Assembly: GCA_020832545.1 (NCBI GenBank)
Contig: JAFIEK010000004.1
Location: 118,911 to 182,910 of the forward strand
Source of the DNA: Pararhodobacter sp.
Lineage (GTDB): Bacteria; Pseudomonadota; Alphaproteobacteria; Rhodobacterales; Rhodobacteraceae
DNA length: 64,000 nt
Reading direction: 5' to 3'
This document shows, in pieces, positions 53,113 through 60,055 of the stretch. A program made the position numbers and the translations under genes. Below the pieces are notes generated by a model. It did no database searches and was not told the DNA's origin. It saw only the letters and a list, made by a program, of their open reading frames with translations. Position 1 is the stretch's first letter. Each line of letters starts with the position of its first letter.

Positions 53113-53790
53113 TCATAGCGCAAGGCCGCATGACGGCAGGGCCTCGATACGGGGGCGCATGCCGACCGGGCGTTTACACACCTGCCAGCCCTTGATCTGG
53201 AATATCCTCTGAACCGTGTTTTTGTTAAAGCCGAGAAGCCAGGCCAAGGTGCGGTAGCCAAAGGAAGGCTCCTTCTCGATCATCGCCTTGATCGGGGTGC
53301 CTAAACGGGGATCGACCTTCGGCGCGGCCTTGGTCGGCTTGTAATAGACCGTCCGCCGCGGCACGCCAAACCAGGCGCAGAGCTTGGTCAGCGGCACCGC
53401 GATCCCGTCCGCCAGCAGGCCCTCATGGAGCGTCCGGATCAACTGCCGTCCTCCCGCTCCATAAGGGACTGGAACTTTTTTCGAGCACGCAGCTCCAGCA
53501 TTGCTTCGCCGTAGGCTTCTGAAGATCCTTCAGCTGCTTTTCATACTGCTCGCGGATTGGCCCGCAGCGCCATCTTTGGGGCTTGCGCGGCCCCATCAGG
53601 GGCCACGGTCCCCTCGAAATCCATGCCCTTCTTCTCGTCGTCGATCCAACCCTCGATCTCCGAGGGCTAAAGGTCGAAAGACCGGCTGGTGTCTGCCACC
53701 GGCGTCTTGCCTTGCATGATCTCGACCACAAACGCTGATTTCTGCTTCGACGTCCACCGTTTGATGCTGTCGTCCATCGTCACACTCATT
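53113..53790 (-). mobile_element. IS3-family insertion sequence remnant (orfA and 5' part of orfB)
   Basis: OrfA starts at ATG 53790 (MDDSIKRWTSKQKSAFVVEI) but has an in-frame TAG near 53667 and later frame changes before the ending QYEKQLKDLQKP. OrfB (53113-53442) begins GLLADGIAVPLTKLCAWFGV and continues to KGWQVCKRPVGMRPRIEALP, then stops before the DDE integrase core. Both subunits are therefore defective and the right half of the element is lost. Confidence 0.82.
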
Positions 53791-53849
53791 GCTACCTTCT
53801 CCTTTGTAGCATTAGCAGATCTTCACTGAGTCGATACACCTCTGCGTCG

Positions 53850-54014
53850 GCGAATGTGCCACGGTCTTTGGCGATGCCAAGATGACCACGGCCTTGCTCG
53901 ACCGCCTCACCCACCGCCGCTACATCCTGGATACCGGAAACGACAGTTTCCGCTTCAAGCCAAGCTCGGCCGAAGAGCGGACAGCGGGCATTCGCTGCAT
54001 CTGCGTGCGTGCTG
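53850..54014 (+). mobile_element. IS21-family istB fragment (3' end)
   Basis: The plus strand reads [20 protein letters not shown] and [20 protein letters not shown], the C-terminal end of IS21-type IstB helper ATPases. The Walker motifs and the rest are absent. It abuts the IS3 remnant, so several insertions have piled up here. Confidence 0.8.
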
Positions 54015-54063
54015 TCTCAGATTGAGAAAAGCCGACATGCATAGGACGCAGGCCGCGGGGAAA

Positions 54064-54831
54064 TCAGGACAGGCTTGTTTTTCTGGTATCCTGCGCGATA
54101 CTCCAGCCAAGACTTGCCGATATCTCGCGCGCGATCCTGGCGATCCGGGGGCCCAGTTTCGCACGAAACGCATGCGTGAACACCCGCACGGATCCGGCTG
54201 CGCCGATGGACATCAAGGCCCCAGGCCCGCTTGGCGCAAGAGGGGCGGCGACAGAGCACATGCCGCGCTCGATCTCTTCCACGCATTCGGCGAAACCGCG
54301 CTTGCGGATGATCTCGAACTCCGCTTGCAGGTCATCCACGTTTGTCAGGGTGAATTCAGTGTAGGCGCGCAACCGGCCTTCCATTTCACTGATCAAGAAC
54401 AAGTCGGGGGAAAAGGCGGCAACAGCCTTTGAGCAGGAACAGGCATGCAGGGGGCGCTTTCCCAGACCCGGATGAAGATAGGATACACCCGTGTCCGGCG
54501 TCTCAACATGAATGATTTCCACGGATTTCCCGCGCAGCCGTGACAGGAAGAACGCTGCGCCGAATTCGGTGGCCGCCTGTTTCAGCGTCGGCGCGATCAC
54601 TTCCAGCAGTGCGCGGTCGGACTGATCGCTGTGCGTCATCTGCCTCAGGCGGGTGCCGATCGCAAACCGCCCGCGCGCGACAGGTTCCAACAGGCCGACA
54701 GCAACGAGGTCCTGCACCAACCTGTAGGCGGAAGGCTTGGGCAGATCCGAATGGGCACAGATCTCGGCCACCGTTGCCTCGCCCTTCTGTCCGACGATTT
54801 CGAGAATCCAAATGAGGCGTTCGAGATGCAT
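54064..54831 (-). CDS. IclR family transcriptional regulator of the methyl-sulfur operon
   Basis: A 255-residue IclR protein: the wHTH (EATVAEICAHSDLPKPSAYR, LVQDLVAVGLLEPVARGRFA, about 18-60) and an effector domain with PLHACSCSKAVAAFSPDLFL and GMCSVAAPLAPSGPGALMSI. CAAGG precedes the ATG by 7 bases. It is divergent from the operon of the methanethiol-oxidase-like gene, 72 bases away, and probably regulates it. Its minus-strand promoter candidate is TTGCGA, 17 bases, TAAATT within the shared repeat region. Confidence 0.92.
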   Translation of the reverse strand: MHLERLIWILEIVGQKGEATVAEICAHSDLPKPSAYRLVQDLVAVGLLEPVARGRFAIGTRLRQMTHSDQSDRALLEVIAPTLKQAATEFGAAFFLSRLRGKSVEIIHVETPDTGVSYLHPGLGKRPLHACSCSKAVAAFSPDLFLISEMEGRLRAYTEFTLTNVDDLQAEFEIIRKRGFAECVEEIERGMCSVAAPLAPSGPGALMSIGAAGSVRVFTHAFRAKLGPRIARIAREISASLGWSIAQDTRKTSLS

Positions 54832-54838
54832 ATTTTTA

Positions 54839-54890
54839 CCTTGCGAGAATCAGATTATCAATTTACGAGAAACAAGGCATAATCGCAAGG
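54839..54890. promoter_or_regulatory. Divergent promoter region with an inverted repeat between iclR and mtoX
   Basis: CCTTGCGA (54839-54846) and TCGCAAGG (54883-54890) form a perfect 8-base inverted repeat 36 bases apart. Candidate promoters overlap: TTATCA (54855-54860), 17 bases, CATAAT (54878-54883) on the plus strand, and TTGCGA, 17 bases, TAAATT on the minus strand. A loose direct repeat CGAGAATCAG / CGAGAAACAAG lies inside. The symmetry suits one IclR tetramer controlling both directions. Confidence 0.6.
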
Positions 54891-54903
54891 GAGGAGTGTA
54901 AGT

Positions 54904-56259
54904 ATGGACGGCGCATGTTGCGGCCCGGGCTACGCCAGCCCTGCCGAAGCCATAAAGGCACCACGGGAGAAATTGCTTTACACCATCGCCATCTACACGG
55001 GCACCGGGATACAAAAACCGGATTACCTGGCGACGGTTGATGCAGACCCCGAAAGCCCGACCTATTCTCAGGTCATACACCGGCTCGAGATGCCCGGCAT
55101 CGGGGACGAGTTGCACCACATGGGATGGAATGCCTGTTCGTCATGCCATGATGACGCGGGCATGTCGCGCAAGTATCTGTTGGTGCCCGGGGTCCGGTCC
55201 AACAACATCCATGTCATTGACACCGCCACCGACCCGCGCGCGCCGCGCCTGCACAAGGTGATCGACGGGGCTGAGATCAAGTCGAAGACCAACCTCAGCG
55301 CCCCGCACACAGTGCATTGCCTGGGCAGCGAGATCATCATTTCCTTCCTTGGCGACGCGCAGGGCAACGCCCCCGGTGGCTACCTGCATCTCAACAAGGA
55401 TTTCGAGATCGTGGGCCGGTGGGAAGAAACCATGGGCGATATACCGTTCAGTTATGATTTCTGGTACCAGCCGCGCCATAACGTCATGGTGTCGTCCGAA
55501 TGGGCGGCTCCCAACACGTTCATGCCGGGGTTCGATCTGGAAGAGGTAGGACACCTGAAATATGGCCGTCGGCTGCACATCTGGGATTTCGAGGCGCGCA
55601 AACCGGTCCAGACCCTGTATCTTGGCGAAGACGGGCTGATCCCGCTGGAAGTCAAATTCCACCATAATCCTGACAGCAGCCACGGCTTCTGCGGGGCTGC
55701 CCTTTCAGCCAACGTGATCCATTTCTGGAAATCCGAGGCCGGCAAGTGGGAATGGGAAAAGATCATCGACGTCGGGAACGAGCCGCATCCGGAATGGCCC
55801 ATTCCGATTCCGGGCGTGATGAGCGCGATCCTTGTGTCGATGGATGACAAATACCTTTATCTCAACAACTGGCTGCACGGCGACATGCGCCAGTACGATA
55901 TCAGCGATCCGCACAACCCTGTGCTGACGGGGCAGGTCTATATGGGCGGCCTGTTGGGCAAGGCGCCCGTGGTCAATGGCGTCAAGGTCGCGGGCGGGCC
56001 GCAGATGTATCAACTCTCGCTGGACGGCAAGCGGCTCTATGTCACTACCTCGCTGTTCAGCACCTGGGACAACCAGTTCTACCCCGAGATCCGCACACAA
56101 GGTGGTGTCATGCTGATGATCGACTGCGATGTCGAGAACGGCGGCATGAAGATCAACGAGGATTTCGTCGTCGATTTCGGCAAGGAGCCGAACGGCCCCT
56201 CGCGCTGCCACGAAACCCGCTATCCCGGCGGCGACTGCACGAGCGATATCTGGCTGTGA
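54904..56259 (+). CDS. mtoX: Selenium-binding protein 56 / methanethiol oxidase family protein
   Basis: 451 residues that follow human SELENBP1 almost end to end: CCGPGYASPAEAIKAPREKL, DYLATVDADPESPTYSQVIH, ELHHMGWNACSSCHDDAG (CSSC at 78-81), FWYQPRHNVMVSSEWAAPN, YLNNWLHGDMRQYDISDP and the ending CHETRYPGGDCTSDIWL. Human SELENBP1 and bacterial MtoX oxidise methanethiol to formaldehyde, hydrogen sulfide and hydrogen peroxide, with copper implicated in the bacterial enzyme. Unlike characterised bacterial MtoX, no export signal is visible, so this enzyme looks cytoplasmic. GGAGGAG precedes the ATG. The next gene overlaps its stop (GTGA). Confidence 0.92.
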   Translation: MDGACCGPGYASPAEAIKAPREKLLYTIAIYTGTGIQKPDYLATVDADPESPTYSQVIHRLEMPGIGDELHHMGWNACSSCHDDAGMSRKYLLVPGVRSNNIHVIDTATDPRAPRLHKVIDGAEIKSKTNLSAPHTVHCLGSEIIISFLGDAQGNAPGGYLHLNKDFEIVGRWEETMGDIPFSYDFWYQPRHNVMVSSEWAAPNTFMPGFDLEEVGHLKYGRRLHIWDFEARKPVQTLYLGEDGLIPLEVKFHHNPDSSHGFCGAALSANVIHFWKSEAGKWEWEKIIDVGNEPHPEWPIPIPGVMSAILVSMDDKYLYLNNWLHGDMRQYDISDPHNPVLTGQVYMGGLLGKAPVVNGVKVAGGPQMYQLSLDGKRLYVTTSLFSTWDNQFYPEIRTQGGVMLMIDCDVENGGMKINEDFVVDFGKEPNGPSRCHETRYPGGDCTSDIWL

Positions 56260-56624
56260 GCGAGACCCGCACCATCAGAATCGCCAATCGCGGCGGCGCG
56301 ACCTATCAGGTCGACGCCCGCCGCCCGTTGCTGGACACCCTGCGCGAGCAGGGTGTCGATCTGCCTTACGGCTGCAAATACGGCGGCTGCATCACTTGCG
56401 CGGCCAAGCTGACCGCAGGTGAGGTTGACCAGCGCCGCCAGGTGGCGCTGAACAATCGTCAGATCAACAATGGCTATGTCCTGCTCTGCGTCGCGCGCGC
56501 CGTCACCGATTGCACTTTGGAAATCGGCGTCGAAAGCCACGACAAGCTATACCGCAACCCGTTCCTCGACCCGCTGGAACCGCATGAGCTGAAGGCGGAT
56601 ATCGCGACCCCGAAGGAGGCCTGA
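56256..56624 (+). CDS. 2Fe-2S plant-type ferredoxin
   Basis: A 122-residue beta-grasp ferredoxin with the cluster motif C-x4-C-x2-C in PYGCKYGGCITCAAKL (about 38-53) and the fourth Cys in VLLCVARA. The start is GTG 56256 overlapping the oxidase stop, so expression is coupled. A ferredoxin dedicated to this operon implies an electron-transfer step, perhaps for the oxidase or a partner reductase encoded elsewhere; no ferredoxin reductase is adjacent. Confidence 0.9.
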   Translation: MSETRTIRIANRGGATYQVDARRPLLDTLREQGVDLPYGCKYGGCITCAAKLTAGEVDQRRQVALNNRQINNGYVLLCVARAVTDCTLEIGVESHDKLYRNPFLDPLEPHELKADIATPKEA

Positions 56625-56627
56625 ACC

Positions 56628-57092
56628 ATGCCCGTTGAAGCACTGGACGACCTTTATGATTACGACCCGAAGTATCTGGCCGACATCCTGAAATCGGTCA
56701 AGACCATCGCGATGGTCGGGGCGAGCGCTGATCAGACGAAGTTCAGCTACGGGGTGCTGCGGGTCTTGCACGAAACGGGATACGACATGATCCCGGTGAA
56801 CCCGAACCGGAACCTGACAGAAATCCGCGGCATCCCGGTGTATCATTCGCTCGAGGAAATCGACCGCCCCGTCGATATGGTCGAGGTATTCCGGCCGAAA
56901 GAGGAACTCTATGCCATCGCCGACAAGGCGATTGCCATTGGTGCGAAAGTGCTTTGGGGGCAAATCGGGGTTTATGACGACCGTGCGGCGAAGCTCGCAG
57001 AGGATGCGGGCCTGAAAGTGGTGATGAACCGCTGCCCCAAGATCGAGCTGTTCCGCCCGTTCTGGAAGCCCCGACTGGACCTCGCGATATGA
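56628..57092 (+). CDS. CoA-binding domain protein (YccU-like)
   Basis: A 154-residue Rossmann-fold CoA_binding_2 protein: VKTIAMVGASADQTKFSYGV (about 24-43), GYDMIPVNPNRNLTEIRGIP and the C-terminal AGLKVVMNRCPKIELFR. Proteins of this type bind CoA or acyl-CoA. The reaction, if any, is unknown. It starts 3 bases after the ferredoxin with GAAGGAGG upstream, so it belongs to the operon, and may handle a CoA thioester or persulfide intermediate (speculative). Confidence 0.88.
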   Translation: MPVEALDDLYDYDPKYLADILKSVKTIAMVGASADQTKFSYGVLRVLHETGYDMIPVNPNRNLTEIRGIPVYHSLEEIDRPVDMVEVFRPKEELYAIADKAIAIGAKVLWGQIGVYDDRAAKLAEDAGLKVVMNRCPKIELFRPFWKPRLDLAI

Positions 57093-57175
57093 ACCGCTCC
57101 GGCACCGATATGCGTGTGCCCGCAGCCTGTGCCTGCGGCAGTGCCGGCGCGGTGGAATGGCCGCTGAATACGTGA
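57089..57175 (+). CDS. Possible 28-residue small protein, ATGA-coupled
   Basis: ATG 57089 overlaps the stop of the CoA-binding gene (ATGA) and opens 28 codons: MNRSGTDMRVPAACACGSAG, then AVEWPLNT. It contains a CAC pair of cysteines. It fills most of the 121-base gap before the rhodanese gene. There is no family evidence; it could be chance. Confidence 0.3.
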   Translation: MNRSGTDMRVPAACACGSAGAVEWPLNT

Positions 57176-57213
57176 TTGCCTGATACGCCGGCACTCGAAA
57201 CAGGAAACCAACC

Positions 57214-57603
57214 ATGCCCCAGACCATTACGAAAAGTTCCAGCGAAATCGTCAAGGCAGCTATGGATGCCGTGCCCGCCATCAGCGTGGACGAAGCGATG
57301 GCGCTGGTTGGTTCGCCCGATCACGTCTTTGTCGATCTCAGAGATGGGACCGAGCAGGCAAAAACCGGGACGATCCCGGGTGCTGTCGCATCCTCGCGCG
57401 GCATGATGGAGTTTCACATCGACCCCGAATGCCCCGCGCACAAACCTGAATTCAGTCAGGACAAGACCTTTGTCTTCTACTGCGCCGTGGGCGGAAGGTC
57501 GGCACTAGCCGCCCTCGTGGCAATGGATATGGGGCTGAAACCGGTGGTGAACCTGTCTGGCGGCGTCAACGCCTGGAAAAAGGCCGGGGGCACGTTGGAG
57601 TAG
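57214..57603 (+). CDS. Rhodanese-like domain protein
   Basis: A 129-residue single-domain sulfurtransferase: VFVDLRDGTEQAKTGTIPGA, then the active-site loop in FVFYCAVGGRSALAALVAMD with the persulfide-forming Cys (about residue 92), ending NLSGGVNAWKKAGGTLE. AGGAAACCAACC precedes the ATG. Next to a methanethiol oxidase, which releases sulfide, a rhodanese could take sulfide-derived sulfane sulfur to thiosulfate or another acceptor. Confidence 0.92.
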   Translation: MPQTITKSSSEIVKAAMDAVPAISVDEAMALVGSPDHVFVDLRDGTEQAKTGTIPGAVASSRGMMEFHIDPECPAHKPEFSQDKTFVFYCAVGGRSALAALVAMDMGLKPVVNLSGGVNAWKKAGGTLE

Positions 57604-57606
57604 ATC

Positions 57607-58419
57607 ATGGACGGTAGCATGGAAAACGACACCCTCATCCTGCGCTCGGATCAGGACGGGATCGCCGTCCTGACGCTGAATGCGCCCAAGTCGATCAACG
57701 CCCTGTCAGAGGCGATGCTGGCGGCAATGTCGGCAATGCTGGATGACATCGCGGCGGACCGCAGCGTCAAGGTCGTGATCCTGCGCAGCGGCGGCAACCA
57801 CTTCTGTGCAGGCCATAACCTGAAGGAAATGACCGCGCGCCGCGCCGACGAGGACGGTGGTTTCCGGTATTTCCAGGACCTCTTTGCCCAGTGCTCGGCG
57901 ATGATGCTGCGCGTCGTGCGCCTGCCGCAACCAGTGATCGCCGAGGTCAAGGGGATCGCCACGGCGGCGGGCTGCCAGCTCGTGGCGTCCTGCGATCTGG
58001 CCGTTTCAGCCGATGATGCGAAATTCGCCACATCCGGCGTGAATATCGGGCTGTTTTGCTCAACCCCGATGGTCGCGCTGGCGCGCAATGTGCCGAGCAA
58101 ACTGGCGATGGAAATGTTGCTTCTGGGGGAATTCCTGCCCGCAGCGCGCGTTGCCGAAATGGGTCTCGTGAATCGTGTCGTGCCAATGGCAGCGCTGGAG
58201 GACGCAAGCATGGAAATAGCGCGCATCGTCGCCGACAAATCCCCGGCTGCCGTCAAGATCGGCAAACGCGCCTTTTACCAGCAGCTCGAAATGCCTCTGG
58301 AGGAAGCCTATGCCTTTGCCGGCCAAACAATGGCGGAAAACATGATGGCGAAAGATACGGTGGCTGGAATCGGCGCCTTCACCCGCAAGGAAACCATGCC
58401 CGAATGGACCGGCGAATGA
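57607..58419 (+). CDS. Enoyl-CoA hydratase/crotonase family protein (ECHDC3-like; DmdD candidate)
   Basis: A 270-residue crotonase: GNHFCAGHNLKEMTARRADE (oxyanion hole near 70) and VKGIATAAGCQLVASCDLAV (near 115-134), ending FTRKETMPEWTGE. In DMSP demethylation the crotonase DmdD hydrates methylthioacryloyl-CoA and releases methanethiol; here the crotonase lies in one operon with a methanethiol-oxidase-like enzyme, so such a role is attractive. The match pattern is closer to mitochondrial ECHDC3 than to classical hydratases, and the active-site Glu pair needs alignment. ATG 57607 follows TTGGAGTAGATC. Confidence 0.88.
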   Translation: MDGSMENDTLILRSDQDGIAVLTLNAPKSINALSEAMLAAMSAMLDDIAADRSVKVVILRSGGNHFCAGHNLKEMTARRADEDGGFRYFQDLFAQCSAMMLRVVRLPQPVIAEVKGIATAAGCQLVASCDLAVSADDAKFATSGVNIGLFCSTPMVALARNVPSKLAMEMLLLGEFLPAARVAEMGLVNRVVPMAALEDASMEIARIVADKSPAAVKIGKRAFYQQLEMPLEEAYAFAGQTMAENMMAKDTVAGIGAFTRKETMPEWTGE

Positions 58420-60026
58420 TGTTTAACGGCCCCGAGCTTGCGCGGACCGCAGCCAATCATACGGCTCTGTCCCCGGTTTCGATCCTCAAGCGCGTGGAGC
58501 GTGTACACCCGGAACTGCCCGCGCAGATCCACGGGCGTATCCGGCGCAACTGGGGTGAGGTCGCGGCGCGTTGCAAGCGACTTGCCTCGGCCTTGGCCAA
58601 GCGCGGCATCGGCAAGGGCGACACGGTTGCCCTGATCGCCCCGAACATTCCCGAGGCGCTGGAATGCGCGCTGGCGGTGCCCATACTGGGCGCGGTTCTG
58701 AACGCTAACAACACGCGGCTCGATGCCGCCACCATCGCCTATATTCTGGAGCATGGCGAAGCGAAGGTTCTGCTGGTCGATACCGAGTTCTCGGCTACGG
58801 CGGCCGAGGCTGTCGCGCAGTCGGGCCGCGACATACTGGTTGTCGACATTGAAGACAGCGAAGGACCGGACGGCGACCGGATCGGCACGCTGAGCTATGA
58901 CGATCTGCTGTCCGAGGGCGATTCCGATTTCGCCTATACCCTGCCGGACGACGAATGGGACGCACTTGCGCTGAACTATACGTCCGGCACCACGGGGCGG
59001 CCCAAGGGCGTGGTCTATTCCCACCGCGGCGCGTGGACCAACGCGGTCAACAACGTGGTGACGTGGGAAATGCCGCATCATCCCGTGTATCTCTGGACGC
59101 TGCCGCTGTTTCACTGCAACGGTTGGTGCTTTCCTTGGACGATCACCATGCTGGCCGGAACCCATGTGTTCCTGCGCGCGCCACGAACGGAGGCGATCTA
59201 TGACGCCTTCGCCGATCATGGCGTCACCCACCTCTGCGGCGCGCCGATCATCATGTCGATGATCAGCGGTGCCGCGGCAAAGCGGGACTTCCCGCAGAAG
59301 ATCAGGATGATGACCGCCGCCGCCCCACCTCCGGCCAGTGTCATCAAGGGGATGGAGGCGATGGGGATCTCGGTCACCCATGTTTACGGGCTGACCGAAG
59401 TCTATGGTCCCGCTGTCGTCTGCGCCGAAAAACCCGGCTGGGCGGCGCTGCCGCCAGAGCAACAGGCCGATCTGAAGGCCCGACAGGGTGTCGCCTATGA
59501 GCTCGAGGAAGACGTGCTGGTCCTCGACCCCAAGACCGGAACCCCCGTGGCATGGGACGGCCAGACGCTGGGCGAGATCGTGTTTCGCGGCAATATTGTC
59601 ATGAAGGGCTATCTGAAGGCCCCCGAGGAAACTGCCAAGGCTTTCAGGGACGGGTGGTTCTGGTCCGGCGACATCGCGGTGCAGCACCCTGATGGCTACA
59701 TCGAAATTCGCGACAGGTCCAAGGACATCATCATTTCGGGTGGGGAAAACATCTCGTCCATCGAAGTGGAGAAGGCGCTCTATTCCCATCCCGCCGTCAG
59801 CCTCGTCGCCGTGGTGGCGATGCCTGACGAAAAGTGGGGCGAAGTGCCCTGCGCCTTTGTCGAGCTGTCGCGCGAGACAACCGAAGAAGAATTGCTTGCC
59901 CATGCCAGGGTGCGGCTTGCGGGGTATATGCGCCCCAAGAAAGTGATCTTTGGCAAACTGCCGAAAACCACCACCGGCAAAATCCGGAAAAACGAACTCC
60001 GCGATCTGGTCCGCCAGAAAACCTGA
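58416..60026 (+). CDS. AMP-forming acyl-CoA ligase (DmdB-like candidate)
   Basis: A 536-residue ANL ligase. NYTSGTTGRPKGVVYSHRGA (about 188-207) is the ATP loop, THVYGLTEVYGPAVVC the A5 motif, FWSGDIAVQHPDGYIEIRDR the adenylate Asp/hinge region and KTTTGKIRKNELRDL the catalytic Lys. The ATG overlaps the crotonase stop (ATGA). DmdB of the DMSP pathway (methylmercaptopropionate:CoA ligase) is of this size and type, and many short-chain ligases look alike. With its neighbours, activation of a methylthio-acid is the preferred reading. Confidence 0.9.
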   Translation: MMFNGPELARTAANHTALSPVSILKRVERVHPELPAQIHGRIRRNWGEVAARCKRLASALAKRGIGKGDTVALIAPNIPEALECALAVPILGAVLNANNTRLDAATIAYILEHGEAKVLLVDTEFSATAAEAVAQSGRDILVVDIEDSEGPDGDRIGTLSYDDLLSEGDSDFAYTLPDDEWDALALNYTSGTTGRPKGVVYSHRGAWTNAVNNVVTWEMPHHPVYLWTLPLFHCNGWCFPWTITMLAGTHVFLRAPRTEAIYDAFADHGVTHLCGAPIIMSMISGAAAKRDFPQKIRMMTAAAPPPASVIKGMEAMGISVTHVYGLTEVYGPAVVCAEKPGWAALPPEQQADLKARQGVAYELEEDVLVLDPKTGTPVAWDGQTLGEIVFRGNIVMKGYLKAPEETAKAFRDGWFWSGDIAVQHPDGYIEIRDRSKDIIISGGENISSIEVEKALYSHPAVSLVAVVAMPDEKWGEVPCAFVELSRETTEEELLAHARVRLAGYMRPKKVIFGKLPKTTTGKIRKNELRDLVRQKT

Positions 60027-60055
60027 CCCCAAACGCATCAAATTGGATACACACC

